Of a stretch of 46,656 bases of DNA, positions 1-8,667 are shown one piece after another. How positions within the stretch are numbered: the stretch's first letter is position 1; the number at the start of each line of letters is the position of its first letter. The notes beneath the pieces were generated by a model. The model was not told the origin of the DNA. It worked only from the letters and a program-made list of their open reading frames with translations, and did not search any database. Origin of the DNA: Rubellimicrobium sp. (GTDB lineage Bacteria > Pseudomonadota > Alphaproteobacteria > Rhodobacterales > Rhodobacteraceae); the NCBI GenBank assembly GCA_019454835.1, contig JACFNP010000026.1, positions 1 through 46,656 of the forward strand. Reading direction: 5' to 3'. A program made the translations under genes and the position numbers.

Positions 1-42
1 GAAAACAGACAAAACCGCCCGCATATCCCTTCGTAATTCATA

Positions 43-55
43 TTGTCAAAGAGCA
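43..55 (-). promoter_or_regulatory. boxA antitermination element of an rRNA leader
   Basis: The minus strand reads TGCTCTTTGACAA, which matches the alphaproteobacterial form of boxA, the NusB/NusE loading site in rRNA leader transcripts. It lies about 150 nt downstream of a strong minus-strand promoter. The implied rRNA operon runs leftward, with the 16S gene outside the window. That the operon exists is inference; the motif is directly visible. Confidence 0.8.
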
Positions 56-202
56 AGACCCACAAGCCAAGCGGACCCACACACCCTTTCGGGTGCTGTT
101 CCCGCCCGTGCCTCTGGCTCTGTCATGTCGCGGCCGGTCTGTTTGACCTTTGCCGTGACACCCGCCGCGCGCTGCCGTCGCCGTCAGCGCCGCTGTGAGG
201 GG

Positions 203-231
203 CTTTTAGGGTGAGTGCCGGGGGGTTGCAA
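203..231 (-). promoter_or_regulatory. Probable rRNA operon promoter
   Basis: On the minus strand TTGCAA (231-226) is followed after 17 nt by TAAAAG (208-203). An AT-rich stretch, about 240-275, lies just upstream where an UP element would sit. Together with boxA further along, this looks like the sigma-70 promoter of a stable-RNA operon running left out of the window. The region 1-408 holds no protein gene that I can support. Confidence 0.6.
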
Positions 232-408
232 GCACATTTTTTCAACCCGGTCGTTATTTTACATCATCTTGATATTGCACGGATTTTCAAGGCAGCCCGA
301 ATATCGCGCCGCACTACCCTGCCCCGGCAGTCCCGGTGGCGGCGCGAATCCGGTGCGACTCGTGCAGGGGCATGGACCCGCGCCCCGGCTTCTGTCAGCT
401 TTCGCGCG

Positions 409-1845
409 ATGGATATGGTCCCGACCACCTGGCCCCTCGTGGCGCTGCACTACACGATCACCGTGCTGGTGATCTGGCGGGTGCTGCTGCGGGACAATCT
501 TCTGCCGTCGATCCGGCTGGCCTGGGTCATGGTCACCGCACTGCTGCCGGTGATCGGGCCGACCGCCTATCTGCTGTTCGGCGAGGTGCGCATGAGCCGC
601 AGCGACCGCCGCCATGCCCGCGATGTCGAGCGCCGCTTGCGCGCGGCCTGGAACCCCGACGACGCCCATGCGCCGATCCCCCCCGAGGTCGAACCCGCCT
701 TCGCCATGGGGCGGGCCACGTCCGATTTCCCGCCGGTGGGCGGCAACCGCGCCACCATGCTGCCCGAGGACGACAGCGCGCTCGACGACATGATCGCCGC
801 CATCGACGCGGCGCGCGACCATGTGCATGTGCTGTTCTACATCTGGCTGCCGGACATTTCCGGCACCAAGATGGCCGAGGCGGCGATCCGGGCCGCGGGA
901 CGCGGGCTGCCGGTGCGGGTGCTGGTCGATCAGCTTGGCTCGCGGCGGCTGATCCGTTCGCCGCTCTGGGGGCAGATGCAGGCGGCGGGCGTCACCTGCC
1001 GCATCGCGCTGCCGATCGGCAACCCGTTCGTCGAGACCTTCTACAAGCGGCTCGACCTGCGCAATCACCGCAAGATCGTCGTCGTCGACAACCGCGTGAC
1101 CTGGGCGGGCAGCCGCAACTGCGCCGACATGGCCTTTGCCATCAAGCCGCGTTTCGCGCCGTGGATCGACGTGCTGATGCGGATCGAGGGGCCGGTGGTG
1201 CGCCAGTTCCAGGCGGTATTCCTGTCGGACTGGATGATCCACTGCGACGAGGATCTCGGCCATCTGCTCTCCGACGCCCCCGCGCCGGTCCCCGGCGGAT
1301 TCGTCGGTCAGGTCGTGGCCTCCGGCCCCGACCAGAGCATCAGCGGCATGGCCGAGACGCTGACGGCGATGCTCTATTCCGCCCATGATCGGGTGACGAT
1401 CACCACGCCCTATTTCCTGCCCGACACCGCCCTGCATGAAGCCGTCTGCGCCGCAGGCCGGCGCGGGGTGGCGGTCACGCTGGTCCTGCCCGAGCGCAAC
1501 GACAGCCGCATCCTGGGCGCGGCAAGCGAGGGGCTGTATCTGTCGCTGCTGAAAAGCGGGGTCAGCATCCAGCTTTTCCAGGGCGGCCTGCTGCATGCCA
1601 AGATCATGACCGTGGACGGGCATTTCGCCATGATCGGCTCGGCCAATCTCGACCGGCGCTCGTTCGACCTGAACTACGAATGCAATCTCATGCTGTTCTC
1701 GCGCGAGGCGACGATGCTGCTGGATACGCGGCAGGAAAGCTATCTCGCCCGCGCGCGCCCGGTGACGCGGGGCGAGCTGCAGCGCTGGTCGGCGCTGCGG
1801 CGCATCCGCAACAATGCGGTGGCGTTGGCCGGGCCGCTGTTGTGA
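409..1845 (+). CDS. cls: Cardiolipin synthase (phospholipase D superfamily)
   Basis: This 478-residue protein probably condenses phosphatidylglycerol molecules into cardiolipin at the inner membrane. Two N-terminal membrane segments (about 8-26 and 34-52) form the PLDc_N anchor. Two PLD motifs follow: the first around residue 220 (NHRKIVVVD, with an N-rich tail) and the second from residue 396 (HAKIMTVDG, then GSANLDRRSFDLNYE). Length and order match bacterial Cls. The frame is open back to 211, but I chose the ATG at 409 because the anchor begins directly after it; the upstream part overlaps the divergent rRNA promoter and is rich in Arg. The gene stands alone and faces the convergent CorC-like gene, with one palindromic repeat between them. 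Confidence 0.9.
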   Translation: MDMVPTTWPLVALHYTITVLVIWRVLLRDNLLPSIRLAWVMVTALLPVIGPTAYLLFGEVRMSRSDRRHARDVERRLRAAWNPDDAHAPIPPEVEPAFAMGRATSDFPPVGGNRATMLPEDDSALDDMIAAIDAARDHVHVLFYIWLPDISGTKMAEAAIRAAGRGLPVRVLVDQLGSRRLIRSPLWGQMQAAGVTCRIALPIGNPFVETFYKRLDLRNHRKIVVVDNRVTWAGSRNCADMAFAIKPRFAPWIDVLMRIEGPVVRQFQAVFLSDWMIHCDEDLGHLLSDAPAPVPGGFVGQVVASGPDQSISGMAETLTAMLYSAHDRVTITTPYFLPDTALHEAVCAAGRRGVAVTLVLPERNDSRILGAASEGLYLSLLKSGVSIQLFQGGLLHAKIMTVDGHFAMIGSANLDRRSFDLNYECNLMLFSREATMLLDTRQESYLARARPVTRGELQRWSALRRIRNNAVALAGPLL

Positions 1846-1855
1846 GGGGCACCCC

Positions 1856-1943
1856 CGTCATTGCGAGCCGAAGGCGAAGCAACCCCGACCGCTCACATAC
1901 AACATCGGGGTTGCTTCGTCGGCTGCACCTCCTCGCAATGACG
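1856..1943. repeat. 88-bp palindromic repeat, copy 1
   Basis: Outer arms CGTCATTGCGAG and CTCGCAATGACG enclose the inner arms GCAACCCCGA and TCGGGGTTGC. It lies in the 117-bp gap between the convergent cls and CorC-like stops, and could work as a bidirectional terminator there. Confidence 0.9.
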
Positions 1944-1962
1944 GGGATCGCGGCCCCCGCCC

Positions 1963-3243
1963 TCAGCTTTCGGGCAGCCGGGCGACCAGCACCTTGTCGA
2001 TGCGCCGCCCGTCAAGGTCCAGCACCTCGATCCGCCAGCCATCGATGTCGATGCGGTCGCCGACGCCGGGCAGCACGCCCGCGCGATCAAGCACCAGCCC
2101 GGCCACGGTCTCGTAGCCGCGGTCGTCGTCAAGGTGCATCCCGATATGGTCGGCGAATTCGTCGACCGGCATCCAGCCCGCCACCAGCAGGCTGCCGTCC
2201 TCGCGTTCGACGAGCTTCGGTTCGTCGGTCACGTCCTCGTCGAAACCGCCGGTGATGGCGCCGAGAATGTCCATCGGCGTGATGATGCCCTCGAAGCTGC
2301 CGTATTCGTCGAAGACCAGCAACATGCTGGACGGCGCCTCGCGCAGACGCTCGATCACCTCGAGCGCCGGGAGCGATTCATGCACCACCGGCGCCGGGCG
2401 CAGGTAGTCATGCGCATCGAAGGGCCGGTCGGTTTCCTCGATCATGATGTCGCGTGCCGCAATGACGCCGATGATCTCGTCGGGGCCGCCGTCGCGCAGC
2501 GGCAGGCGCGAATGGCCCGAGGCCCGGAAGCGGGCGAGGATCTCGTCGCGGGCCTCGTGTGCCTCGGCGATCTCGACATCATGGCGCGGCGTCATCACCC
2601 CGCGCGCCGAACGGTCGGCGATGCGCATGACGCCCTCGATCATCGCGGTCTCGGCCTCTTCGATGACGCCCGCCGTCTGGGCCTCGGCGATGACCAGCTT
2701 CACCTCCTCGTCGGTCATGTTGCGGTCGGGCTTGCCGGAATGACCCAGCAGCCGCAGCACCAGCGCCGCCGAACGGTCGAGGATCCAGACCACCGGCGCG
2801 GTGGCGCGCGCGATGCCCAGCAGGAACGGCGCGATGCGCACGGCGGTCGTTTCCGGGACGCGCAGGGCGATCTGCTTGGGGACCAGTTCGCCGAAGATCA
2901 GCGACACATAGGTCACCACAAGCACCACCCCGCCGACGCCGACCGCATTCGCCCAGGCCGGATCGAGGCCGGATGCCGCCAGCCATGACGCCAGCCGCGC
3001 CCCCAGCGTCGCGCCCGAGAATGCACCGGCGATGATGCCCACCAGCGTCACGCCGGTCTGCACGCTCGACAGGAACCGGCCCGGTTCCTCGGCAAGACGC
3101 AGCGCGATGCGCGCGCCCCGGCTGCCTGCCTCGGCCAGCACCTGCAACCGCGCCGTGCGCGACGAGACGATGGCAAGCTCGGACATGGCGAGCACGCCGT
3201 TGAACAGGGTCAGGACGATGAGAATGGCGATTTCGATGATCAT
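1963..3243 (-). CDS. Hemolysin/CorC-type CNNM-CBS membrane protein
   Basis: The 426-residue protein has the HlyC/CorC (CNNM, DUF21) layout. An N-terminal membrane domain of about 185 residues holds three to four hydrophobic segments, among them IIEIAILIVLTLFNGVLAMSE. A CBS pair covers about 200-320 (GVMTPRHDVEIAEAH, then GFDEDVTDEP after the second half). The C-terminal CorC_HlyC domain includes AGWMPVDEFADHIG. Family members are linked to magnesium/cobalt efflux or membrane stress; the substrate here is unknown. The ATG at 3243 begins right before the first membrane helix; a GTG at 3267 would add eight residues and reach almost to the exoD stop, so the two genes are probably co-transcribed. 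Confidence 0.88.
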   Translation of the reverse strand: MIIEIAILIVLTLFNGVLAMSELAIVSSRTARLQVLAEAGSRGARIALRLAEEPGRFLSSVQTGVTLVGIIAGAFSGATLGARLASWLAASGLDPAWANAVGVGGVVLVVTYVSLIFGELVPKQIALRVPETTAVRIAPFLLGIARATAPVVWILDRSAALVLRLLGHSGKPDRNMTDEEVKLVIAEAQTAGVIEEAETAMIEGVMRIADRSARGVMTPRHDVEIAEAHEARDEILARFRASGHSRLPLRDGGPDEIIGVIAARDIMIEETDRPFDAHDYLRPAPVVHESLPALEVIERLREAPSSMLLVFDEYGSFEGIITPMDILGAITGGFDEDVTDEPKLVEREDGSLLVAGWMPVDEFADHIGMHLDDDRGYETVAGLVLDRAGVLPGVGDRIDIDGWRIEVLDLDGRRIDKVLVARLPES

Positions 3244-3270
3244 ATCAGCCGCGACCGCAAGCCACACCCG

Positions 3271-3945
3271 TCATAGGCCAAGCGCGCCGACCACGACATA
3301 GGCGACGGCGCGGAAGATCGCATAGACCACTCCGGCGGAAATCACGAGGGCGATGACCGAGGACACCAGCCCGAGAATGACCCACAGCCCGTCGCGTTCG
3401 AGGATGCCCAGCGCGATGAGGCACATGGAAAACGCGGGCAGCATGTTGCCCAGCGGCACCGGCAGGGTCAGCACGATGGCCAGCACCAGACAGACCGCGC
3501 CCAGGAACAGTTCGGCCGTATGGCCCGACAGTGCCCGCAATCGCGGGCGCAGCAGGCGTTCGGTGCGCGCGAGATAGGGCACCAGCCGGTCGATGATCTG
3601 CGCAAAGCGCACGCGCGGCAGGCCCCGGTCGGCGATGAATTTCGGCAGCCACGGATTGCGGCCCAGCATCATCTGGAAGGTGATATACAGCAGCGGCAGC
3701 CCGAGGATGCCCGAGGTGCCCGGAATCGCGGGCAGCGCGTTGGGGAAGGCGAAGAGCAGGATCAGCGCCGCCCGCGCCCGCCCTTCGAGCGAGACCATCA
3801 GCGCACCGATGGTCACGGTCTCGCGCGACGTGTCGCCGGCAATCTCGACCAGGATCTCGGAGAGCGTCTTCTTGCGGGCGGGGCGCCCGGCCATGGTGCG
3901 GCGGCGCGGTTCGTGGCGGTCGCTCTCATGCGTCGAATCGGTCAT
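3271..3945 (-). CDS. exoD: ExoD-family membrane protein
   Basis: This 224-residue protein resembles ExoD, a membrane protein tied to exopolysaccharide production and alkali tolerance in rhizobia. After a basic, polar N-terminus comes the family core: LSEILVEIAGD, then a hydrophobic stretch with AFPNALPAIPGTSGILGLPL and MMLGRNPWLP. The last third has three or four membrane helices. The start at 3945 (MTDSTHESD) is chosen because the open frame upstream runs through the modE-like gene and repeats and has no family similarity. It lies upstream of the CorC-like gene in the same direction, about 27 nt apart, and diverges from the modE-like gene across a 234-bp gap. Biochemical role is not established. 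Confidence 0.85.
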   Translation of the reverse strand: MTDSTHESDRHEPRRRTMAGRPARKKTLSEILVEIAGDTSRETVTIGALMVSLEGRARAALILLFAFPNALPAIPGTSGILGLPLLYITFQMMLGRNPWLPKFIADRGLPRVRFAQIIDRLVPYLARTERLLRPRLRALSGHTAELFLGAVCLVLAIVLTLPVPLGNMLPAFSMCLIALGILERDGLWVILGLVSSVIALVISAGVVYAIFRAVAYVVVGALGL

Positions 3946-4179
3946 GTCCCTCGTGGTCCCGTTGCCGTCCGTCAGCCTATTGCGTTGCCGACAAGAGGAA
4001 AAGCGAATGTTTCGCCGCAGGGGCCGCTTGATCGGGTCACGTTGGCACGGATTCGGCAGACCCGCTGCGTGTTCTGTCGCATTGTCGCGGGCGCCGGATG
4101 TGCCATCGGGCTGCGAAATGCTCGCGGGCGGGTTGCAAGAACCGCCCTGCCCCGCGAACATCGCGGGCAGGAGGACGCG

Positions 4180-4521
4180 ATGCCCCGGCTGTTTCTGCGC
4201 ATCTTTTTCGACGGTCTCATGCTCGGCCCCGGCAAGGTCGAGCTGCTCGAACGCATCCGCGCCAGCGGCTCGATCGCCGCCGCCGGGCGCCAGATGGGCA
4301 TGAGCTATCGCCGCGCCTGGTCGCTGGTCGAGGAGATGAACGCCGCCTTCGCCGATCCGGTCGTCACCAGCACCCGCGGCGGCCCCGGCGGCGGCGGCGC
4401 CGAGGTGACCGCCACGGGCGAGGCGGTGATCGCACATTACCACGCCGCCCATGCGGCGGCGCTGAAGGCGGGCGCTGCGGATATCGCGGCGCTGGCGGAC
4501 ATGGTGTCCGGCAGGCGGTGA
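4180..4521 (+). CDS. ModE-like winged-helix regulator lacking a molybdate-binding domain
   Basis: The 113-residue protein matches the N-terminal DNA-binding domain of ModE. The helix-turn-helix lies around ASGSIAAAGRQMGMSYRRAW, followed by LVEEMNAAF and a Gly-rich wing (TRGGPGGGGAEVT). Full ModE carries two C-terminal Mop domains that sense molybdate, and these are absent here. A clear AGGAGG lies just ahead of the ATG at 4180. It precedes modABC in the same direction, so it is likely the local regulator; how it would sense molybdate without a Mop domain is unknown. Many bacteria encode such short forms, so this is not proof of truncation. Confidence 0.85.
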   Translation: MPRLFLRIFFDGLMLGPGKVELLERIRASGSIAAAGRQMGMSYRRAWSLVEEMNAAFADPVVTSTRGGPGGGGAEVTATGEAVIAHYHAAHAAALKAGAADIAALADMVSGRR

Positions 4522-4533
4522 GGGGATGCACCT

Positions 4534-4623
4534 CGTCACCCGCGATGAGCCGCAGGCGGCGAGGCAAGCCCGACAGTATCGAGCAAATGATCGAGGTTGC
4601 TTCGGCCTCGCCTCGCAATGACG
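4534..4623. repeat. Palindromic repeat, copy 2 (degenerate)
   Basis: The right arm GAGGTTGCTTCGG...CCTCGCAATGACG is well preserved, but the left arm has drifted (CGTCACCCGCGATGAGCC). It begins 13 bp after the modE-like stop. Confidence 0.75.
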
Positions 4624-4632
4624 AGACCACAC

Positions 4633-4722
4633 CGTCATTGCGAGGAGGCGCAGCCGACGCGGCAATCCATGGGTTCGGGCGCTGCACCGGGCATGGATCG
4701 CTTCGCTGCGCTCGCGATGACG
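4633..4722. repeat. Palindromic repeat, copy 3 (GCAATCC subtype)
   Basis: The outer arms are typical, but the inner arms are GCAATCCATG and CATGGATCGC, which marks a second subtype of the element. It sits directly after copy 2, ahead of modA. Confidence 0.85.
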
Positions 4723-4756
4723 GGACGTGTGGCTCGACCCGCCGATATATCCACAC

Positions 4757-4797
4757 GGAAATAACCCTTGCTCCACCCTTCGGCTGCCGTTATTCCC
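4757..4797 (+). promoter_or_regulatory. Dyad ahead of modA, possible operator
   Basis: GGAAATAAC (4757-4765) and GTTATTCCC (4789-4797) form an inverted repeat with 8 of 9 matches, and CGATATAT lies just before it at 4743-4750. Such AT-rich half sites resemble molybdate-box sequences of ModE proteins, but the spacing is not the classical one. Position 38 bp ahead of the modA start suits an operator. This is a guess from position and symmetry. Confidence 0.35.
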
Positions 4798-4834
4798 GGT
4801 CGGATAGATCGCCACAGGACATCCCGAGGACACC

Positions 4835-5596
4835 ATGCGTCATCCGCTGCTCTCTCTCGCCCTCGCCGCCGCCCTTTCGCTGCCGCTGCCCGTGCTGGCC
4901 GGTGAGGTCACGGTCTTTGCCGCCGCCTCGATGAAGAATGCGCTCGATGCGGTTGCCGCCGGGTTCACCGCCGCGACCGGCGACGAGGTCGTCATCAGCT
5001 ATGCGGGATCGAACCAGCTTGCGAGCCAGATCCTCGAGGGCGCGCCTGCCGACATCTTCATCTCGGCGGCGGTCAACTGGATGGATGCGGTCGACGAGGC
5101 CGGGCTGATCGCGCCGGGCAACCGGGTCGACCTGCTGGGCAACAGCCTCGTGCTGATCGGCGCGGCGGATGCGGCGCCGGTCGCCATCGGCCCGGAAACC
5201 GACATCCCGGCGCTGCTCGACGGCGGCGTCCTTGCCATGGCGATGGTCGATTCGGTGCCCGCCGGGCAATACGGCAAGGCGGCGCTGGAATCGCTGGGCC
5301 TGTGGGAGGCGGTCGCGCCGCATGTCGCGCAGACCGACAACGTCCGCGCCGCGTTGCTGCTGGTTGCCACCGGCGAGGCGCCCTACGGCATCACCTATGC
5401 GACCGACGCCGCCGCCGAGGACGCGGTGCGGATCGTCGGCACTTTCCCGGACGACACGCACCCGCCGATCATCTACCCCGCCGCCCTGCTGGGTGAAGCC
5501 GCCCCGGCAAGCGCCTTCTTTCAGGCGCTGATGTCGGACGAGGCCGGTGCGATCTTCACCGGCGAAGGCTTTGTCCTGCTGACCGCCGACGAGTGA
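4835..5596 (+). CDS. modA: Molybdate ABC transporter substrate-binding protein
   Basis: This 253-residue periplasmic protein should bind molybdate (and tungstate) and pass it to ModB. A signal peptide covers residues 1-22, with likely cleavage after VLA before GEVTVFAAAS. The ModA hallmarks follow: FAAASMKNALDAVA near the N-terminus with its oxyanion-binding serine, then YAGSNQLASQI, GAPADIFISA, and a C-terminal half with YGITYATDAA. No lipobox is visible, so it is probably soluble. It opens a modABC set in which the stop of each gene overlaps the next start by four bases. Confidence 0.93.
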   Translation: MRHPLLSLALAAALSLPLPVLAGEVTVFAAASMKNALDAVAAGFTAATGDEVVISYAGSNQLASQILEGAPADIFISAAVNWMDAVDEAGLIAPGNRVDLLGNSLVLIGAADAAPVAIGPETDIPALLDGGVLAMAMVDSVPAGQYGKAALESLGLWEAVAPHVAQTDNVRAALLLVATGEAPYGITYATDAAAEDAVRIVGTFPDDTHPPIIYPAALLGEAAPASAFFQALMSDEAGAIFTGEGFVLLTADE

Positions 5597-6300
5597 CGGA
5601 CTGGCTTTCCCCCGATGAATGGCAGGCCGTCCGGCTCAGCCTGCGGGTGTCGTTCTGGGCGATGACCTGCAGCCTGCCGCTGGGGCTGCTGGTCGCCCAT
5701 GCGCTGGCGCGCTGGCGGTTTCCGGGGCGCGGGCTGCTCAACGGGCTGGTGCATCTGCCGCTCATCATGCCGCCGGTGGTCACCGGCTTCGTGCTGCTGC
5801 GCACCTTCGGGCGCAACGGCAGTTTCGGCCGGTTCTGGACCTGGCTGACCGGCCAGCCGTTCACCTTCTTCTCGTTCGACTGGACCGGCGCCGCACTTGC
5901 CGCCGGAGTCATGGCCTTCCCGCTGATGGTCCGCACCATCCGCCTGTCGATCGAGGCGGTCGATCCGGGGCTCGAGGCCGCGGCCGCCACGCTCGGCGCC
6001 TCGCGGCTGCGGGTGTTCCTGACCGTGACCCTGCCGCTGATCGCGCCGGGGATCATCGCCGGGGCGATCCTGTCCTTCGCCAAGGCGATGGGCGAGTTCG
6101 GCGCCACCATCACCTTCGTCTCGAGCATCCCCGGCAAGACCCAGACACTGCCCTCGGCGATCTACGCCTTTCTTCAGGTGCCCGGCGGCGGCGCGGCGGC
6201 GGCGCGGCTGGTCTGGGTGGCGATCATCCTGTCGATGGGCGCACTGGCGCTGTCGGAATGGCTGGGCCAGCGGGTCGCGCGCCGGGTGGGTGGCGGATGA
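5593..6300 (+). CDS. modB: Molybdate ABC transporter permease
   Basis: The 235-residue integral membrane protein forms the molybdate channel. Five to six hydrophobic segments are visible, the first at about 15-37. The ABC permease EAA loop lies at about 128-152 (EAAAATLGASRLR, then TLPLIAPG), the contact site for ModC. The GTG start at 5593 overlaps the modA stop (GTGA), pointing to translational coupling, and its 3' end overlaps modC by ATGA. Confidence 0.93.
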   Translation: MTDWLSPDEWQAVRLSLRVSFWAMTCSLPLGLLVAHALARWRFPGRGLLNGLVHLPLIMPPVVTGFVLLRTFGRNGSFGRFWTWLTGQPFTFFSFDWTGAALAAGVMAFPLMVRTIRLSIEAVDPGLEAAAATLGASRLRVFLTVTLPLIAPGIIAGAILSFAKAMGEFGATITFVSSIPGKTQTLPSAIYAFLQVPGGGAAAARLVWVAIILSMGALALSEWLGQRVARRVGGG

Positions 6301-7391
6301 CTTTGTCGGTCTGCCTGCGCCACTCCTTCGGCGGCTTCGCGCTGGACGCGACATTCGAGGCCCGGCCCGGCATCACCGCGCTGTTCGGGCGGTCAGGGTC
6401 GGGCAAGACGACCATCGTGAACGCGGTGGCCGGGCTGCTGCGCCCGCAGACGGGGCGCATCACGCTTGAGGGGCGCACGCTGCTTGACACCGGGGCGCGC
6501 GTCTTCGTGCCGCCGCACCGGCGCCGCATCGGCTATGTCTTTCAGGACGCGCGGCTGTTCCCGCATCTGAGCGTGCGCGGCAACCTGCTTTACGGGCGGC
6601 GGGGCGAAGGCGGCCCCGACCTGCAGCATATCGCCGCGCTGCTGGGCATCGAGGCCCTGCTGGATCGCCGCCCCGGCGCCCTTTCGGGCGGCGAGCGCCA
6701 GCGTGTCGCCATCGGCCGGGCGATCCTGTCGAACCCGGCGCTGCTGCTGCTGGACGAGCCGCTGGCCGCGCTGGACGAGGCGCGCAAGTCCGAAATCCTG
6801 CCCTATCTCGAACGGCTGCGCGACGAGACCGGGCTGCCGATGCTTTACGTCAGTCACTCGGTGCCCGAGGTCGCCCGGCTGGCAACGACGCTGGTGCTGA
6901 TCGAGGCCGGGCGCATCACCGCCAGCGGCGCCACGGCGGCGCTGCTGGCCGACCCCGGCGTCGCCGCCGCCTGGGGGCAGGATACCGGCGCCCTCATCAC
7001 CGGCAGGGTCACCGAGCAGGCGGCGGACGGGCTGACCGGGGTGGCGACGGCTGCCGGTCCGCTGTGGCTGCCGCAAATCGACGCCGCGCCCGGCGCCATG
7101 CTGCGGCTGCATGTCCACGCGCAAGACGTGATGATCGCGCTGCAACGGCCCGAGGCGATTTCCGCCCTCAACATCCTGCCCGCGCGGGTCGCGGCGCTGC
7201 GGCCCGACCGCGACGGGGTGCTGGTCGGCCTTGCCCTTGGCACGGGCAGCGAGCAGATCATCGCCCGGATCACCCGCCGCTCGGCGGACCGGCTGGCGCT
7301 GGCGCCGGGGGTCGCGGTGCACGCGGTCCTCAAGGCGGTGACGCTGGCGCGCGAGGGCGTGGGCGTGCAGGCCCCCGTCCCCCGGCCCTGA
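6297..7391 (+). CDS. modC: Molybdate ABC transporter ATPase
   Basis: This 364-residue cytoplasmic ATPase powers molybdate import. Walker A is GRSGSGKT (31-38), the signature is LSGGERQR (129-136) and Walker B is LLLLDEP (149-155), followed by SHSVPEVARLA as the switch histidine region. The last ~70 residues form a Mop/TOBE-type domain (ISALNILPARVAALR), which in ModC binds molybdate for feedback inhibition. This domain might supply the sensing function that the short ModE-like protein lacks. The ATG at 6297 overlaps the modB stop. Confidence 0.93.
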   Translation: MTLSVCLRHSFGGFALDATFEARPGITALFGRSGSGKTTIVNAVAGLLRPQTGRITLEGRTLLDTGARVFVPPHRRRIGYVFQDARLFPHLSVRGNLLYGRRGEGGPDLQHIAALLGIEALLDRRPGALSGGERQRVAIGRAILSNPALLLLDEPLAALDEARKSEILPYLERLRDETGLPMLYVSHSVPEVARLATTLVLIEAGRITASGATAALLADPGVAAAWGQDTGALITGRVTEQAADGLTGVATAAGPLWLPQIDAAPGAMLRLHVHAQDVMIALQRPEAISALNILPARVAALRPDRDGVLVGLALGTGSEQIIARITRRSADRLALAPGVAVHAVLKAVTLAREGVGVQAPVPRP

Positions 7392-7401
7392 GCATTTCGC
7401 A

Positions 7402-7421
7402 GTCAAACGGGAACGTTTGAC
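7402..7421. terminator. Hairpin between convergent modC and EEP gene
   Basis: GTCAAACG, a GGAA loop and CGTTTGAC make a perfect 8-bp stem 10 bp after the modC stop and 28 bp past the stop of the opposing gene. No T-tract follows on either strand, so it may terminate weakly or act as an RNA end stabiliser. Confidence 0.45.
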
Positions 7422-7449
7422 GCCCGCGACGATGCGCAAAAACAAAGGA

Positions 7450-8667
7450 TCAAGCCGGGTCCGCCGAATCCGTGGAAACGCCACCCGCCCTGAGATCGAC
7501 CCACACCAGCCGGTGCGGCCCGGCGGCCAACCCGTCCGCGCCTGCCAGCGCCGCCTGCGGGTCGTCGGGCGCGGGCCAGAACACGCCGGAGCCGACAACC
7601 TCCCAGGCGGCAGAGGGCAGGACATAGCTGACCCGCAGCGCGCCGACACCATCCCAGATCGCCGTCGCGCGTTCGGGCGGGCCGCGCTGGCCGGGAACGG
7701 CGGCCGCCTGCGCACCCCGGCTGACCGGCACCGGATCGCGCAGGCGCGGGTCGGCCAGGAAATCCGCCATCGCGTCGCGCAGCCCGTCGCCGTCGAACGG
7801 GTCGAGATTGGCGTTGCCCGCAATGACGAAGCGGCGCCCCGGCACCGGCCCCAGATCGCCGTCGAGCAGCCGCGTCCAGAGCCGCAATTCGTCGCGGTTG
7901 CGCAGGCCGTTCATGTCCTCGGCCCCGTCGAATACCGGCGGGGTCGCCGACCAGACCAGCAGATCGACCGCCCCGCCCGGCGCCAGCACCGGCACCAGCC
8001 AGTGTGCGGTCGAGGACAGCCGCTGCACGGCCTGCGCCTGCGGCGATGGGAAGGGTTCGCCGTCCACCTGCGGCAGCACCGCGCCGGGCAGATCGCGCCA
8101 CAGCAACGCCGAGAAATCGCGCACGCCTGCCGCATCGACCGGAAAGCGCGACAGCAACGCCAGCCCGGCCTGCCCGGCAAAACGCCCGTAGCCCTGCCCG
8201 TCACGCGGCCCGCCCGTGCGCCCGTCGCCGTTCATGTCAAGGCCGGTGGCCATGCCGGTATTGGGCAGGCGGCTGAAAAGATGCGGATAATCGACGCCCG
8301 CCGCCGTCAGCCGGTCACGGAAGGCCGCCAGCGCGACCTGGTCCGCGTCATAGTCGAAGGCGGTCAGCACAAGGATGTCGGGCGCCACCGCCGCAATCTG
8401 GGCGGCGATTGCGTCGATCTGCGCATCGCCGCGCGTCAGGTCGCGCAGCAGCAGTCCCGGCCCGTCGCGGCTGATCGGCGCGGCAAAGACCGCGATGCGC
8501 AGGTCATCCGGCGGGACCGCACCGGGCAGCAGCGCCAGCAGCGCGACGATCAGACATGGCCAAGCGCGCCATCCCCGGCCTCGCGCCGGCGCTGCGCCGC
8601 GATCAGATGCGCGAGCCGCATCAGCGCCATGCCGCGCATCAGCAGGCTTGCCGGAAGAAATGCCCAT
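7450..8667 (-). CDS. Endonuclease/exonuclease/phosphatase-family protein, membrane-anchored or exported
   Basis: The 405-residue product looks like the EEP (DNase I-like) fold. DIRLVLTAFDYDAD-like text (PDILVLTAFDYDADQ), GQAGLALLSRFPV and FVIAGNANLDPFDG are typical strand/turn motifs, although the usual GDFN is GNAN here. A basic N-terminus (about 1-35) leads to a hydrophobic segment (CLIVALLALLPGAV), so the enzyme domain is probably periplasmic. The start is uncertain: the ATG at 8667 overlaps the upstream membrane-protein gene by 118 bp, and no ATG or GTG lies between it and the hydrophobic segment. The two genes are surely co-transcribed. Substrate unknown. Confidence 0.7.
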   Translation of the reverse strand: MGISSGKPADARHGADAARASDRGAAPARGRGWRAWPCLIVALLALLPGAVPPDDLRIAVFAAPISRDGPGLLLRDLTRGDAQIDAIAAQIAAVAPDILVLTAFDYDADQVALAAFRDRLTAAGVDYPHLFSRLPNTGMATGLDMNGDGRTGGPRDGQGYGRFAGQAGLALLSRFPVDAAGVRDFSALLWRDLPGAVLPQVDGEPFPSPQAQAVQRLSSTAHWLVPVLAPGGAVDLLVWSATPPVFDGAEDMNGLRNRDELRLWTRLLDGDLGPVPGRRFVIAGNANLDPFDGDGLRDAMADFLADPRLRDPVPVSRGAQAAAVPGQRGPPERATAIWDGVGALRVSYVLPSAAWEVVGSGVFWPAPDDPQAALAGADGLAAGPHRLVWVDLRAGGVSTDSADPA

